Assembly: GCA_037074705.1 (NCBI GenBank)
Contig: JAYJMR010000053.1
Coordinates: 87,501 to 151,500 of the forward strand
Source of the DNA: Zhengitettix transpicula
Taxonomy: Eukaryota; Arthropoda; Insecta; Orthoptera; Tetrigidae
Reading direction: 5' to 3'
DNA length: 64,000 nucleotides
The notes under the pieces were generated by a model. The model had not been told where the DNA came from. It searched no databases and was given only the letters and a program-made list of their open reading frames with translations. How positions within the stretch are numbered: position 1 is the stretch's first letter; each line of letters begins with the position of its first letter. Below, piece after piece: positions 47,906-59,454 of this stretch. Position numbers and translations under genes: made by a program.

Positions 47906-48507
47906 TTTTGCGATGGCCGCCCAAGAGGCGCTCTGCTAGGTGGAATAAACGTATATTGCATACATTGTTTATAAATGTATATCGAAATCCAGACGTCGGT
48001 ATTTTACGTCTAAATTATAATAAAACCGAGATAGATTTATGGGAAAGTGACAGAATTAAAAGAGGCTTTAACGGCAACGAACCCCTGTTTTCAATATAGC
48101 TACGCAGTTTCCGTCAACAACGAATATTAATTACACTTCCTTTGAGCCGAAAGAAATGAGCGGAAAAAGTACGATGTTTTGAATACATATGTATCAGATA
48201 CATATTCGTAAAAGGCGCGTTATCCTATCGTACTTGCGTGCGTGCGTGCGGCGGCGACGACGACGTTCGCGAAATACAAAAGATATATAGGGAGCGTGGT
48301 CCAGCTGGTGGCCACGGACAACGGCTTCTCCCGGAAAATTACTTGTACTCGCTGGTGCCCGGTCCTGCCTGCGAGAAGATGATTGCCGAGAGAGGTGAAT
48401 CCTGTACTGGATGCGAAATCGCAGTTATTTCAAAATTTACCTGCCTTCCAACTCAATATTTGATACGTCAGAATGTTAAACTTCTTTCTTTGTTTGAATT
48501 TCAATAA
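47906..48507 (-). other. U2 core 6, 3' flank
   Basis: Same 602-bp flank as the other units. No gene seen. Confidence 0.85.
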
Positions 48508-48658
48508 GGTGGGCCGATCCCGGCGATACTGCAAAGCCGGGCCAACCCGTGACAGATGTGGAGCAAGCTCCTAACACTCCGTCATTTTCCAAAAATGAGT
48601 TTAATATTCTGGTGGTGCGATGCACCACGTATCAGATATTAAGCTGATAAGAACAGAT
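48508..48658 (-). pseudogene. U2: U2 snRNA 3' fragment, split by short element copy 2
   Basis: U2 nt 39-189, same junction as unit 4. Confidence 0.95.
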
Positions 48659-49386
48659 TTAAGACGTTTATTTTCAAGAAATATTTACATAAATATTGTA
48701 CAATAGTAATGTTATTAGTCCGTCTATGGACTCAATTTGTATTATATTAGATATTATTATTATAATAAGTCTTAGTCTCATAATGAGACTCACATGTTTT
48801 GTTTATGTTGGAATATATAAGGAATAGGCCATCAGATGGCCTCGCAAGGTCCGTGGACTATCATATATTTCTTGAAATAAGCGTCGCTGCTGCCTCCAAT
48901 CTAGCGTAGCTCTCTCGTCTCGAAGGGGTTCTCGAGGAGCATCGACGCCGTGCAGGATCCGGAGCTATTGTCGCTCGGCGTCGGATGATGTTGGGGTGCC
49001 AGTCGATCCCGAAATCCGCTTTCTGTGAATTGCTGACCGATAGATCTGAAACTGAGAGCAGACTCGAAAGTAGATGTTCGGGAGTTCCGATTTTGGAGGC
49101 AGCAGGACGGGGATAGTGCAGTGACCTCTGGGGGGGGGGGAAACATCTGGGTAGGTGTGCCAAATGACAGCTGTCAATATTCACAGCAGGAAGTTGCATT
49201 TGGCACAGGCACCAGGGAATTCGTTGGACCTCTGGATGGGGAAGGGGGGCCTCCGCAGGTAGCAACACGCTCACTTCCTGAGGAAACGGGGCAATAGGGA
49301 TCCTCAAGATAAGCTTGAGCGGGCATTAGGGGGCCGCAGCATAGTCCATATATATATATTAGCCGTCGAATTGACATGTTAAGGGC

Positions 49387-49455
<69 letters not shown>

Positions 49456-50141
49456 AATTCTATTTTAATTTTATTTTATTTATCTATTTATTTATTAATT
49501 ATTGTTATTATTATTATTATTATTATTATTTTTATTTATTTATATTTTTTTTTTTTTTAAAAGAAAGTTTTGGTAAGTTTTTTAAATCATTATTATAATT
49601 ATCATTATCATAGCTATTATTATTATAATCTGGAGGGGGAAATAATTACAATTCTAGTCCCATAGTGGGACTCAGAGAAGCATTTCTTTATTCACATTGT
49701 ACTATACAGGATAGGCCATTTTTTTTTTTCCGAAACAAGTCTTTATTTAGATAGATTCTATGAAGTAGCCGTCACTGCTGCCTCCAGCGCCAGCGCAGCT
49801 CCCGCATCTCGAGGTGTTGGTGACGCCACACGATGCCTGGCGTCGTCGTGCAGCAGTTGATCCTCGAGGAGCATCCGCGCAGTACAGGATCCGGAACCCA
49901 CTATAGCTGGGCGTCGCATGATGTTGAAGTGCCAGGCGATCCCGGAATCCGATATCTGCGGGTCGTCGCTGTCCGATAGTCCTGAAAATGAAGGCAGAGC
50001 CAAGCCAAGAGTATACACTCAGGAGTACCGATTTTGGAGGCAGCAGGACGGGTATAGTACAATGCCTTCTATGGGGGGGAGGGGGATCCTCTGGACAGGT
50101 GTAAAAACCACCAAACGTCAACATACACAGAAGGTAATCGG
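48659..50141 (-). mobile_element. Short U2-inserted element, copy 2
   Basis: By eye identical to copy 1 except for the central T tract, which is 62 here (49390-49451) against 31. AGTC hairpins are at 48717-48732, 48774-48790 and 49656-49672, and the 10-bp inverted repeat at 49157-49206. The terminal-exon-like segment has its stop at 49758, AATAAA at 49742-49747 and an A tract at 49719-49729. Near identity argues for duplication with the U2 unit rather than an independent insertion. Confidence 0.7.
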
Positions 50142-50180
50142 TACTACACTTTGATCTTAGCCAAAAGGCCGAGAAGCGAT
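50142..50180 (-). pseudogene. U2: U2 snRNA 5' fragment, unit 6
   Basis: U2 nt 1-39 joined to short element copy 2. Confidence 0.95.
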
Positions 50181-50765
50181 AAAGATTCCTCGATCGGGAC
50201 GGTCTTTTATTCCGGACACCATTGTAATCAACGGGGAGCATTGTTAAATGTTTCTGCGGCAATACGTCGAAACACGCGGTCCCCGCGAAACGCCTGAAAT
50301 CCTGATCGGAAAGTGAGGTCAACCGTCGAATGCTTAAATATCGCGGGAAAGGAAACAATTGGCTTCAAAGATAAAAATATTTGAAATGTATCAACAGTTT
50401 TATTGTTACAGTACGTCCCCACCTAGCGGCACTTACCTGCACTCGCTGCAGGGTGATACGTAAATGTAAGAGAAAAAAATTAAATTCCTCACGTAAACAC
50501 ACGAGTTCCGTCAAATTGAGCAAAAAAGAAATGACGTCGTCTAAGAAACGAATAGACAGTCAGAGTTCGGTGCGAATTAAGTGGAATTGATAACGGTTAC
50601 AATTTTTCACGTTGACGTTTCCATTGTTACGCGGTCTTTGTAAACAAAGTTAATATTTGTCTTTAAACAGTACGCGCTCACATGTACGCGACATTTAAAA
50701 ATTTTCCCCATTTTTTAAATATATATTTATTTATTTAAATATATATAGAAGTAAAAAAAAATGGT

Positions 50766-50768
<3 letters not shown>
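50181..50768 (-). other. U2 core 6, 5' flank
   Basis: 588-bp promoter flank as in core 2. No gene seen. Confidence 0.85.
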
Positions 50769-50809
<41 letters not shown>

Positions 50810-51208
50810 TCACAGAAGAGTGTATATATATATACATGTAAAGAAACTTTAGTAGAGAAGAAATTAAAATTATAAAATAATTCGATCCGCGGAATATTAA
50901 TTTGTAAGTTTTTACTAATGTTCGCTTGCAACAGCTATGCTGCGTGCGTGCGGCGGCGAGGAAGACGTTCGTAGATTACAACGGGCAGTCGTGTTTTTTT
51001 TTTTTTTTTTTTTTTTTTTTAACTCACAGAAGAGTGTATATATATATATACATGTAAAGAAACTTTAGTAGAGAAGAAATTAAAATTATAAAATAATTCG
51101 ATCCGCGGAATATTAATTTGTAAGTTTTTACTAATGTTCGCTTGCAACAGCTATGCTGCGTGCGTGCGGCGGCGAGGAAGACGTTCGTAGATTACAACGG
51201 GCAGTCGT

Positions 51209-51250
<42 letters not shown>

Positions 51251-51434
51251 TCACAGAAGAGTGTATATATATATACATGTAAAGAAACTTTAGTAGAGAA
51301 GAAATTAAAATTATAAAATAATTCGATCCGCGGAATATTAATTTGTAAGTTTTTACTAATGTTCGCTTGCAACAGCTATGCTGCGTGCGTGCGGCGGCGA
51401 GGAAGACGTTCGTAGATTACAACGGGCAGTCGTG
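50769..51434. repeat. Spacer sub-repeat array 7 (three monomers)
   Basis: Three monomers, the second with the extra TA and a short T-tract of about 27. It pairs with array 5: each three-monomer array follows the promoter side of a unit holding the short element. Confidence 0.96.
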
Positions 51435-52036
51435 TTTTGCGATGGCCGCCCAAGAGGCGCTCTGCTAGGTGGAATAAACGTATATTGCATACATTGTTTA
51501 TAAATGTATATCGAAATCCAGACGTCGGTATTTTACGTCTAAATTATAATAAAACCGAGATAGATTTATGGGAAAGTGACAGAATTAAAAGAGGCTTTAA
51601 CGGCAACGAACCCCTGTTTTCAATATAGCTACGCAGTTTCCGTCAACAACGAATATTAATTACACTTCCTTTGAGCCGAAAGAAATGAGCGGAAAAAGTA
51701 CGATGTTTTGAATACATATGTATCAGATACATATTCGTAAAAGGCGCGTTATCCTATCGTACTTGCGTGCGTGCGTGCGGCGGCGACGACGACGTTCGCG
51801 AAATACAAAAGATATATAGGGAGCGTGGTCCAGCTGGTGGCCACGGACAACGGCTTCTCCCGGAAAATTACTTGTACTCGCTGGTGCCCGGTCCTGCCTG
51901 CGAGAAGATGATTGCCGAGAGAGGTGAATCCTGTACTGGATGCGAAATCGCAGTTATTTCAAAATTTACCTGCCTTCCAACTCAATATTTGATACGTCAG
52001 AATGTTAAACTTCTTTCTTTGTTTGAATTTCAATAA
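51435..52036 (-). other. U2 core 7, 3' flank
   Basis: Same 602-bp flank as the other units. No gene seen. Confidence 0.85.
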
Positions 52037-52189
52037 GGTGGGCCGATCCCGGCGATACTGCAAAGCCGGGCCAACCCGTGACAGATGTGGAGCAAGCTCC
52101 TAACACTCCGTCATTTTCCAAAAATGAGTTTAATATTCTGGTGGTGCGATGCACCACGTATCAGATATTAAGCTGATAAGAACAGATAC
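52037..52189 (-). pseudogene. U2: U2 snRNA 3' fragment, split by Utopia-like copy 3
   Basis: U2 nt 37-189, with the same junction as units 2 and 3. Confidence 0.96.
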
Positions 52190-52317
52190 AACAGGTTATA
52201 AAATATGTTAATGAACAGGCTTAAAACTATCAATCGGTATGTTCTTCAGCTTCTACTACAAACTAATACTACAGTTAAAATCGTAATTGTAAAATTTTAA
52301 GGACAGTGATGCCTCTG

Positions 52318-55300
52318 TCAGTATTGCCGAACGCCCGACAGGTGTTCGGCGTATATGTCTCTTGACCAACGTATGCAGTCTGACACACATAGAATAGACA
52401 ATAGTTTTCCGTATTTCCTGGAGCATAACTCTCGCAGGAACGTGTCATTTTTCGGGTCCCATGACCCTAGTGCACCAACAATAAAGGGGATAATTTCCAC
52501 CTTGTCGTAGGTTCTGCCGAGGCTTTGTTTGAGGTCCTTGTACCTTTCCTCCTTCCGTGCCCTTGCGTCATCGAAAGCGCTTGGGTGGTTTTCGAACACA
52601 ATCGTGACGTCTACGATGAACGCCGTTCGCTGTTTAACTAGAAGGAGGTCAGGTCGTAGTAGGCTGCCTTCAGCCACCGGTCTATTTTCAGCGATTAGCC
52701 GGATTTTACCGGTTGCTGCTGCTTTGATCCTTTCCACTATGGCGTTGTGTCGCAGGAGGATAGCTCTGTTATGCGCCGGGCAGTGGTTCGTTACGTGCGG
52801 TAGTGTTTCATCCCTGATATTACAGCGCCGGCATGTCTTTGGGCCTTCGTTAAACCGGTATCCGTTTAGTGGGACAAGTCCTAGCCTCGCCCGGTGAATA
52901 AAGCGCCAGTCGGCGAACCTCGTGTATCTGCCTGTTAGGAGAAAGTGGCTGCTCGTGCGGCTAAGGGCGATGGTTTCGCACACTTTCCCCTGGTGTGGGG
53001 CCTCATGTAGAGTTCTTATATGTCGCGCTTGGTGTGCATTCCGGAGGGTCCGGCAAACTAGGTTCCTGTGTCTGCTGTAGAGGACGATGTTTTCTATCGT
53101 GATCCGAATGTCAGGTCCGGTTGCCCATTCACATTTGAGGAACCTAGTTGCCGTTCTCGCCCGGGTCCATGTGTTTTTTCTTTTGTTCGTTGTATCCCTG
53201 AATATTCCGTCTTGTGCTCCGTTCAAGTATGAGTCCGTTGTCCGGTCGCTTGCATCTTGCCCCGTTCTGTCTTTTATTGTGTTCTTGAGGTCTTCGATTG
53301 CCAGTGACCTAATGACGGGGTCGGGGGATGTTAAGAGCTTGTAGGCCCCGTCGACCGCCATTATGTCACAATCAATTCCGGACTCTGGAATTCCCAGGCA
53401 GCCGGATTGCCTAGACCCGTAGATGTAATGATTTGAGGCGCGGGACGGAACGTTTAACGTGCGTTTTATCAGAGGGCGTATGTAGTTATCTAGTTTTTTC
53501 CAATCGCCCTTTGTTAATGCGCCAGTCCTCAGGGCGAATTGGGTTATGGGGAAAAAGAACGATTTTATGGCGTCGAGACGTTGCCATGGGGCGAGGCTGG
53601 ATGTTAGAATCGCCTCTGCCGTTTCTATGTAATTCCGCAGTGTCGACCAGTCGGATATAATGTTGTGCCCAAAGGGTTTTCCAAGGAAGGTAACTGGTTC
53701 ATGGGAGTTGACTGTGCTTATGTTTTCTCCTTCCAGTGTGATATTCGTCGCCCGACAGCCTACTGGGCTAGCTCCGCTGAAGTGCATTGCTCTGCATTTG
53801 TGGGCGTTAAACTTTAGGTTTATTGTTTTTGCCGCTGTTGTTATTGAGTTTATCCGGTTTTGGAGTGTGCAGGGGTCCTTGGCAATTAGGCAGATGTCGT
53901 CTGCAAACGCTAGAACGGCGTGTGCCGCCGCATTTTGATCTTGTTCGGCCTTTTGTAGGAGCGGGTTTACCGCTAGGTTAAAGAGCATCCCACTTAGAGG
54001 GCACCCCTGCCTCACCCCTGATTGGACAGGTATGGGTTCCGTTTCGCCGTCTTCGAGGACTATGGTGGTAGTGCTGTCTGTGTAGATGTCGTTAATTATC
54101 GCCGTGATTTCTTCTCCCGCGTGCCCGTGCCGAAGAGCAGCAGTGATCGCCTCATGGGGGATGGTGCCGAATGCATTGCATATGTCTAACCATGCAATGC
54201 AGATGTCTGAATGTGTTCTCTTTGCTGTTTCCAGGTAGTTGGTTAGGGCATAGTGGTGTTCAAACACGCCGTCGTACGGGAGGAACCCTTTCTGCGAATG
54301 TGAGAGGACCGCGTGCTTCGTGACCCAGGCTTTGATTCTGTTGGTTAATAGGCCCGCGTATAATTTATATACAGTCCTTAGCAGCGAGATAGGCCTGTAG
54401 TTAGTGACTTCGTTAGGATTTCCGTTTTTGTGAATTAATACAGTCCTGGCCGATTTCCAGGCTTGCGGGATTTTCCTGTATTTCGCGCAGATGTTAAATA
54501 TTATTGCCAGGAGTTTGCCCTCTGGGTCGACCGATCGCCAATGGCTGTATGACAGCCTGTCATCTCCTGGGGCGGTGTTTTCGCATCGTTTCAGTTTATT
54601 TTCCACTTCTTTGGCTGAAAATCCTCCTGTCATTACCGGGCTTCGCGGCTGTGGGTGTTCGTCGGCGAATATCTCGCTGTCACATGACGTCCGGCTCCAT
54701 GTTTCGCTAAAATGCCTCTTAACTGTTTCGGCCTCTAGGGGGCATTTCTGGCCTTCGCCTTCCAGGATGAGTCTGACTGCTCGGCGTCTGTTTCGCCTGT
54801 ATAATTTTTGGATGAACTCGCAGTCGGTTATGTCTGCTTGTCTCACTTTCCTTGGCGTGTTTGTGGGCTGCGGTAGGTTTACAGCCTCTTGTACTTTTTT
54901 GGTCACTGATTCCAGGACGTCCGAGAATAGTGACCATTTTTCGTTGCTTGCGTCCTCTGATAGTAGAGTTCTAAGTATTCTTCGGTATGATTGGACTTGG
55001 CTTAATTCTTCTTCCTCGTCATCATCGTCTCCACTGTCAGGCGGGGCTGGCTCAGGGTTAGGTTCCTCCGCTTGAAAAGAGGCCTTGTGATGGACCGGGG
55101 GTGGCTGGTGGGTCGGCAGTGGGTTGTGGGACTGGCGGCTTTCCTTGAGGGATCGCATGACGTGGGCGGCAATATGGTTTTGCAGGCCTCTCCTTGTGGT
55201 AAATGACTCCGGGCATCTATCACATAGGAAATCTGCTGTCTCATGTGGTGTTGGATTTCCTTGTGTGGTGTTCGTGTCCTGTACTGCGCCTGGACACGTA

Positions 55301-55578
55301 TGTGCTGTGGGCCTAAGTCCAAGTTGTTTCCCACACGTCTTGCATATGTTAATGTCTTTTGTGGTCATAACGTTATGCTCTCTGTTTAAGTGCCTTTTTA
55401 GTGACTGTTTAGTCGTGGCCCAATTGGCGGCCTTGAATGCACGCTGGCAGCCGTCCTCCGTGCATTCAGCGTGGTTTAGGGGCGGAAATCTGATAAGTAG
55501 GATGTCATCTATTCGGGCGATTGAGTTTGTACTTTCGTAGAAAGTCTTCGTGATTTCTTCTATGTTGTGTTCTGCCAT
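52318..55578 (-). CDS. ORF2: reverse transcriptase / restriction-like endonuclease, copy 3
   Basis: 1086 aa with all zinc ligands, RT catalytic aspartates (465, 560, 561), CCHC and RPD...D residues intact. Differences from copy 2 are conservative or in the N-terminal linker: V76I, A94T, S103N, G116D, L168F, H198Y, L376S and H699Y. Having Ser at 376, as in copy 1, suggests that Leu in copy 2 is the derived state. The start overlaps the ORF1 stop. Confidence 0.96.
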   Translation of the reverse strand: MAEHNIEEITKTFYESTNSIARIDDILLIRFPPLNHAECTEDGCQRAFKAANWATTKQSLKRHLNREHNVMTTKDINICKTCGKQLGLRPTAHTCPGAVQDTNTTQGNPTPHETADFLCDRCPESFTTRRGLQNHIAAHVMRSLKESRQSHNPLPTHQPPPVHHKASFQAEEPNPEPAPPDSGDDDDEEEELSQVQSYRRILRTLLSEDASNEKWSLFSDVLESVTKKVQEAVNLPQPTNTPRKVRQADITDCEFIQKLYRRNRRRAVRLILEGEGQKCPLEAETVKRHFSETWSRTSCDSEIFADEHPQPRSPVMTGGFSAKEVENKLKRCENTAPGDDRLSYSHWRSVDPEGKLLAIIFNICAKYRKIPQAWKSARTVLIHKNGNPNEVTNYRPISLLRTVYKLYAGLLTNRIKAWVTKHAVLSHSQKGFLPYDGVFEHHYALTNYLETAKRTHSDICIAWLDICNAFGTIPHEAITAALRHGHAGEEITAIINDIYTDSTTTIVLEDGETEPIPVQSGVRQGCPLSGMLFNLAVNPLLQKAEQDQNAAAHAVLAFADDICLIAKDPCTLQNRINSITTAAKTINLKFNAHKCRAMHFSGASPVGCRATNITLEGENISTVNSHEPVTFLGKPFGHNIISDWSTLRNYIETAEAILTSSLAPWQRLDAIKSFFFPITQFALRTGALTKGDWKKLDNYIRPLIKRTLNVPSRASNHYIYGSRQSGCLGIPESGIDCDIMAVDGAYKLLTSPDPVIRSLAIEDLKNTIKDRTGQDASDRTTDSYLNGAQDGIFRDTTNKRKNTWTRARTATRFLKCEWATGPDIRITIENIVLYSRHRNLVCRTLRNAHQARHIRTLHEAPHQGKVCETIALSRTSSHFLLTGRYTRFADWRFIHRARLGLVPLNGYRFNEGPKTCRRCNIRDETLPHVTNHCPAHNRAILLRHNAIVERIKAAATGKIRLIAENRPVAEGSLLRPDLLLVKQRTAFIVDVTIVFENHPSAFDDARARKEERYKDLKQSLGRTYDKVEIIPFIVGALGSWDPKNDTFLRELCSRKYGKLLSILCVSDCIRWSRDIYAEHLSGVRQY

Positions 55579-56783
55579 TATTGGTCTTCTATTATTGGCA
55601 TTGATGGGCCAGCGCTTTTCAGCTTTTTGCTTATGTCCTGTGGTGCTGCCGGGGCTTTTGCTTTTACCGCAGCTTTCGTTCTCCTTTTCCTTTTGGGCTG
55701 AGATTCGCTTCCTTTCTCGTCCGAGGAGCTGTCACTCACTATGTTTGTTTGTGTTTCCATTTCCTCAGGAGGATTTGCGTTTTTTCTCTCCTTGGCTGGT
55801 GGCGCTGTTGGTGTTTTAAATTCCGCGATCAATTCCTCTAGTATTTGTCCATTCTCATCTTCTTTGGCGGTAGTGGTGGTTTTGTCTGTCTCCATCGGGT
55901 CAACTTCGTCCCTCTCATTGGCGGGGATTTGTAGTTTATTTTTCTGCTTTTTATCGGGGCGGGCTATTTCTGGAAATTTTATCGTTGACTCAATCCCAAT
56001 TTTGTTGGCTGGACAGTCTTTCCCACGGTGGTCAGCCGAGCCACACCATTTGCACCCCATTGTGCAGTCTTCACTGACGTGTCCCTTATTTTTGCAATTA
56101 AAACACTGCCTCTCAGGGCAGGCTCCTGCAACGTGGTCCAGCGCCTGGCATAGGCGGCACCGTCTTTCCATCCCTTGGTAAGTAATATTGATTTTAACGG
56201 CCCCTATAAATATAGCGCTGGGGATCTTGTCCCCTTTCACGTATCCGAACATTTTCCCCGTCTGGAACCCGAAATTGTCAGTTATGTCGCCAACGTGCAA
56301 TATTTCGCAATGTTCTGCAAGTTTGGCTTTAATGGTAGCCGCATCTATCATTATGGATGGGTTATATATCCATATTTTGGTGTTTCTGGGTACGAAAGCG
56401 GTGACTTTAAATTCTGTTTCGTCGACTAAAAATGGTGACTTTCGAATTAATTTATCAACTAACGTTGGTGAGGCCAGGACAACATGTATCTCGTTATTTA
56501 CTTGTCTCATAGCCGTAATATCGGCTACTGTTGCGTCTATATTACGGCTGAGGCTATTGGCGAAGCTTTTCTTAATTTCGTCCGTGATCATTTGCGTTCC
56601 GATGGTAGGGGTGCACTTTACAGCGCGCCGCCTATCATATCCTACATTGCTCGTAGGCGTGAGGTTCAGAGCATTTCTGGCAGCGATTGCCGCAAACGAG
56701 GTTTTCGGTTGGATGTTTGGTCCAGGGTCTTCCCTGGCATCCGAATTCATGATGGGGCTGGCCGACTGGCCGGTCCCTTCCAT
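55578..56783 (-). CDS. ORF1: gag-like CCHC zinc-knuckle protein, copy 3
   Basis: 401 aa from the ATG at 56783. It differs from copy 2 only at the VDKLIRK position (K here, Q there) as far as I can see. Three zinc knuckles, an Asp/Ser-rich stretch (SDSSSDE) and the basic PKRKRR tail are present. UAAUG overlap with ORF2. Confidence 0.93.
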   Translation of the reverse strand: MEGTGQSASPIMNSDAREDPGPNIQPKTSFAAIAARNALNLTPTSNVGYDRRRAVKCTPTIGTQMITDEIKKSFANSLSRNIDATVADITAMRQVNNEIHVVLASPTLVDKLIRKSPFLVDETEFKVTAFVPRNTKIWIYNPSIMIDAATIKAKLAEHCEILHVGDITDNFGFQTGKMFGYVKGDKIPSAIFIGAVKINITYQGMERRCRLCQALDHVAGACPERQCFNCKNKGHVSEDCTMGCKWCGSADHRGKDCPANKIGIESTIKFPEIARPDKKQKNKLQIPANERDEVDPMETDKTTTTAKEDENGQILEELIAEFKTPTAPPAKERKNANPPEEMETQTNIVSDSSSDEKGSESQPKRKRRTKAAVKAKAPAAPQDISKKLKSAGPSMPIIEDQ

Positions 56784-56826
56784 GTTTGACACGTGGGTTC
56801 AAGGGATTTGGGGTTGACAAATCCCC

Positions 56827-56879
56827 AACCACAAGTACGACCCCGAAGGGCTGGTTTCACCCACGCGACACTTGTGGTT
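56827..56879 (-). other. ORF1-proximal RNA stem, copy 3
   Basis: Arms aaccacaagt/acttgtggtt, as in copy 2, with the UUCG and GAAA hairpins inside. Confidence 0.65.
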
Positions 56880-57681
56880 TTCGCCCTCCTCTCTTATCTA
56901 TCGCTAGTGAACTAGCGAAATTGCCCAGAGACCACGATGGGACGTGAGAGGTAGGACTTGCTAATAGAGCTGTCACAGACAGACGGCGTTTCCTGATTGT
57001 CAATCAGGGCCTTTATTAGCCTTTGGTCTCGCCGGAAAAGGGTAAAGCGTAAAGCAAGTTGCTTACGCGACAATGACTTGTCGGCCTTGGCTGATTCGCC
57101 AAGGAACAAGACGAAACAAGAATCAATAGACAAAGTTGATGTAAAAACGAAAGTCGTGAGCTTTGTGATCTTTGGCTGATTCGCCAAAGTACAAAGTCAA
57201 GATAAAACCAAGCAAAGCAGAATGCAACAAGTCAACAGCAACGATAGGGCTGTTGGATAATAAGCACACTAGACTTTCAGTGTGACTTACACTGGAGTTC
57301 AAGTTGCTTACGTGACAAAGACTTGTCGGCCTTGGCTAATTCGCCAAGGAACAAGACGAAATGAAAAACAAGGAACAAAGTTTAAAGAAAAACGAAAAAC
57401 GTGAGCTTTGTGGTTTTGGCTGATTCGCCAAAGTACAAAGTCACAACAAAACGAGGCAAAATGCCACAACAAGTGAAGAGAAACGATAAGGTTATTGGGT
57501 AGTAAGTACACTAGACTTCTAGTGCGACTTACACTGGAGGAGTGGGGTAGGGCTTATATGGCCCGGCCTGGATAAGGGGAATGTGAGAGGTAAGATTTTA
57601 GGGCGGGATAATTCAAGAACGGTGGGTGGTAGGGGTATGAAATTTGGTAGGTTTGGCGAGGACTAATAAGGTGGAGGAAAT

Positions 57682-57749
57682 GCAGCAGTTAAGCTCGCTC
57701 TAGGAGCGCCGTTAACCGAAAAAACGGTTAAAGTGTTCTCTCCTGCTGC
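57682..57749 (-). ncRNA. Three-way-junction RNA fold, unit b, copy 3
   Basis: Same 68-nt fold and stems as in copies 1 and 2. Confidence 0.7.
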
Positions 57750-57755
57750 GGAAAT

Positions 57756-57818
57756 GCGACACTCAAGCTCGTACAAGTACGCCACTGTCTATAAGACAGA
57801 TGTGTTCTCTTGTGTCAC
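57756..57818 (-). ncRNA. Three-way-junction RNA fold, unit a, copy 3
   Basis: Same 63-nt fold and stems as in copies 1 and 2. Confidence 0.7.
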
Positions 57819-57881
57819 GGATAATGAAAAGGGATAGATATAGATATAACGAATGTTCAGAACAGTTGGAAAGACCAAGTA

Positions 57882-57919
57882 ACTACACTTTGATCTTAGC
57901 CAAAAGGCCGAGAAGCGAT
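57882..57919 (-). pseudogene. U2: U2 snRNA 5' fragment, unit 7
   Basis: U2 nt 1-38 joined to the 5' end of retrotransposon copy 3. Confidence 0.96.
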
Positions 57920-58504
57920 AAAGATTCCTCGATCGGGACGGTCTTTTATTCCGGACACCATTGTAATCAACGGGGAGCATTGTTAAATGTTTCTGCGGCA
58001 ATACGTCGAAACACGCGGTCCCCGCGAAACGCCTGAAATCCTGATCGGAAAGTGAGGTCAACCGTCGAATGCTTAAATATCGCGGGAAAGGAAACAATTG
58101 GCTTCAAAGATAAAAATATTTGAAATGTATCAACAGTTTTATTGTTACAGTACGTCCCCACCTAGCGGCACTTACCTGCACTCGCTGCAGGGTGATACGT
58201 AAATGTAAGAGAAAAAAATTAAATTCCTCACGTAAACACACGAGTTCCGTCAAATTGAGCAAAAAAGAAATGACGTCGTCTAAGAAACGAATAGACAGTC
58301 AGAGTTCGGTGCGAATTAAGTGGAATTGATAACGGTTACAATTTTTCACGTTGACGTTTCCATTGTTACGCGGTCTTTGTAAACAAAGTTAATATTTGTC
58401 TTTAAACAGTACGCGCTCACATGTACGCGACATTTAAAAATTTTCCCCATTTTTTAAATATATATTTATTTATTTAAATATATATAGAAGTAAAAAAAAA
58501 TGGT

Positions 58505-58507
<3 letters not shown>
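57920..58507 (-). other. U2 core 7, 5' flank
   Basis: 588-bp promoter flank as in core 2. No gene seen. Confidence 0.85.
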
Positions 58508-58549
<42 letters not shown>

Positions 58550-58732
58550 TCACAGAAGAGTGTATATATATATACATGTAAAGAAACTTTAGTAGAGAAG
58601 AAATTAAAATTATAAAATAATTCGATCCGCGGAATATTAATTTGTAAGTTTTTACTAATGTTCGCTTGCAACAGCTATGCTGCGTGCGTGCGGCGGCGAG
58701 GAAGACGTTCGTAGATTACAACGGGCAGTCGT

Positions 58733-58773
<41 letters not shown>

Positions 58774-58958
58774 TCACAGAAGAGTGTATATATATATATA
58801 CATGTAAAGAAACTTTAGTAGAGAAGAAATTAAAATTATAAAATAATTCGATCCGCGGAATATTAATTTGTAAGTTTTTACTAATGTTCGCTTGCAACAG
58901 CTATGCTGCGTGCGTGCGGCGGCGAGGAAGACGTTCGTAGATTACAACGGGCAGTCGT

Positions 58959-58998
<40 letters not shown>

Positions 58999-59181
58999 TC
59001 ACAGAAGAGTGTATATATATATACATGTAAAGAAACTTTAGTAGAGAAGAAATTAAAATTATAAAATAATTCGATCCGCGGAATATTAATTTGTAAGTTT
59101 TTACTAATGTTCGCTTGCAACAGCTATGCTGCGTGCGTGCGGCGGCGAGGAAGACGTTCGTAGATTACAACGGGCAGTCGT

Positions 59182-59227
<46 letters not shown>

Positions 59228-59410
59228 TCACAGAAGAGTGTATATATATATACATGTAAAGAAACTTTAGTAGAGAAGAAATTAAAATTATAAAATAATT
59301 CGATCCGCGGAATATTAATTTGTAAGTTTTTACTAATGTTCGCTTGCAACAGCTATGCTGCGTGCGTGCGGCGGCGAGGAAGACGTTCGTAGATTACAAC
59401 GGGCAGTCGT

Positions 59411-59454
<44 letters not shown>

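Larger units (their letters stand above)
52190..57881 (-). mobile_element. Utopia-like non-LTR retrotransposon, copy 3 (full length)
   Basis: Full length with both ORFs open, closest to copy 2. The first half of its 3' UTR (next to U2) matches copy 2, while the ORF2-proximal half (aatactacagtta... and aaggacagtg) matches copy 1. This is a hint of recombination or gene conversion among copies. Confidence 0.9.
56784..57881 (-). other. Structured 5' leader of retrotransposon copy 3
   Basis: Tandem duplication at about 57300-57549 and 57055-57297, with TGATT-loop hairpins retained in the second unit; tandem three-way-junction folds nearer the U2 junction. It lost a few bases relative to copy 2 (one a in a run near 57366, one t near 57416). 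No gene recognised. Confidence 0.8.
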
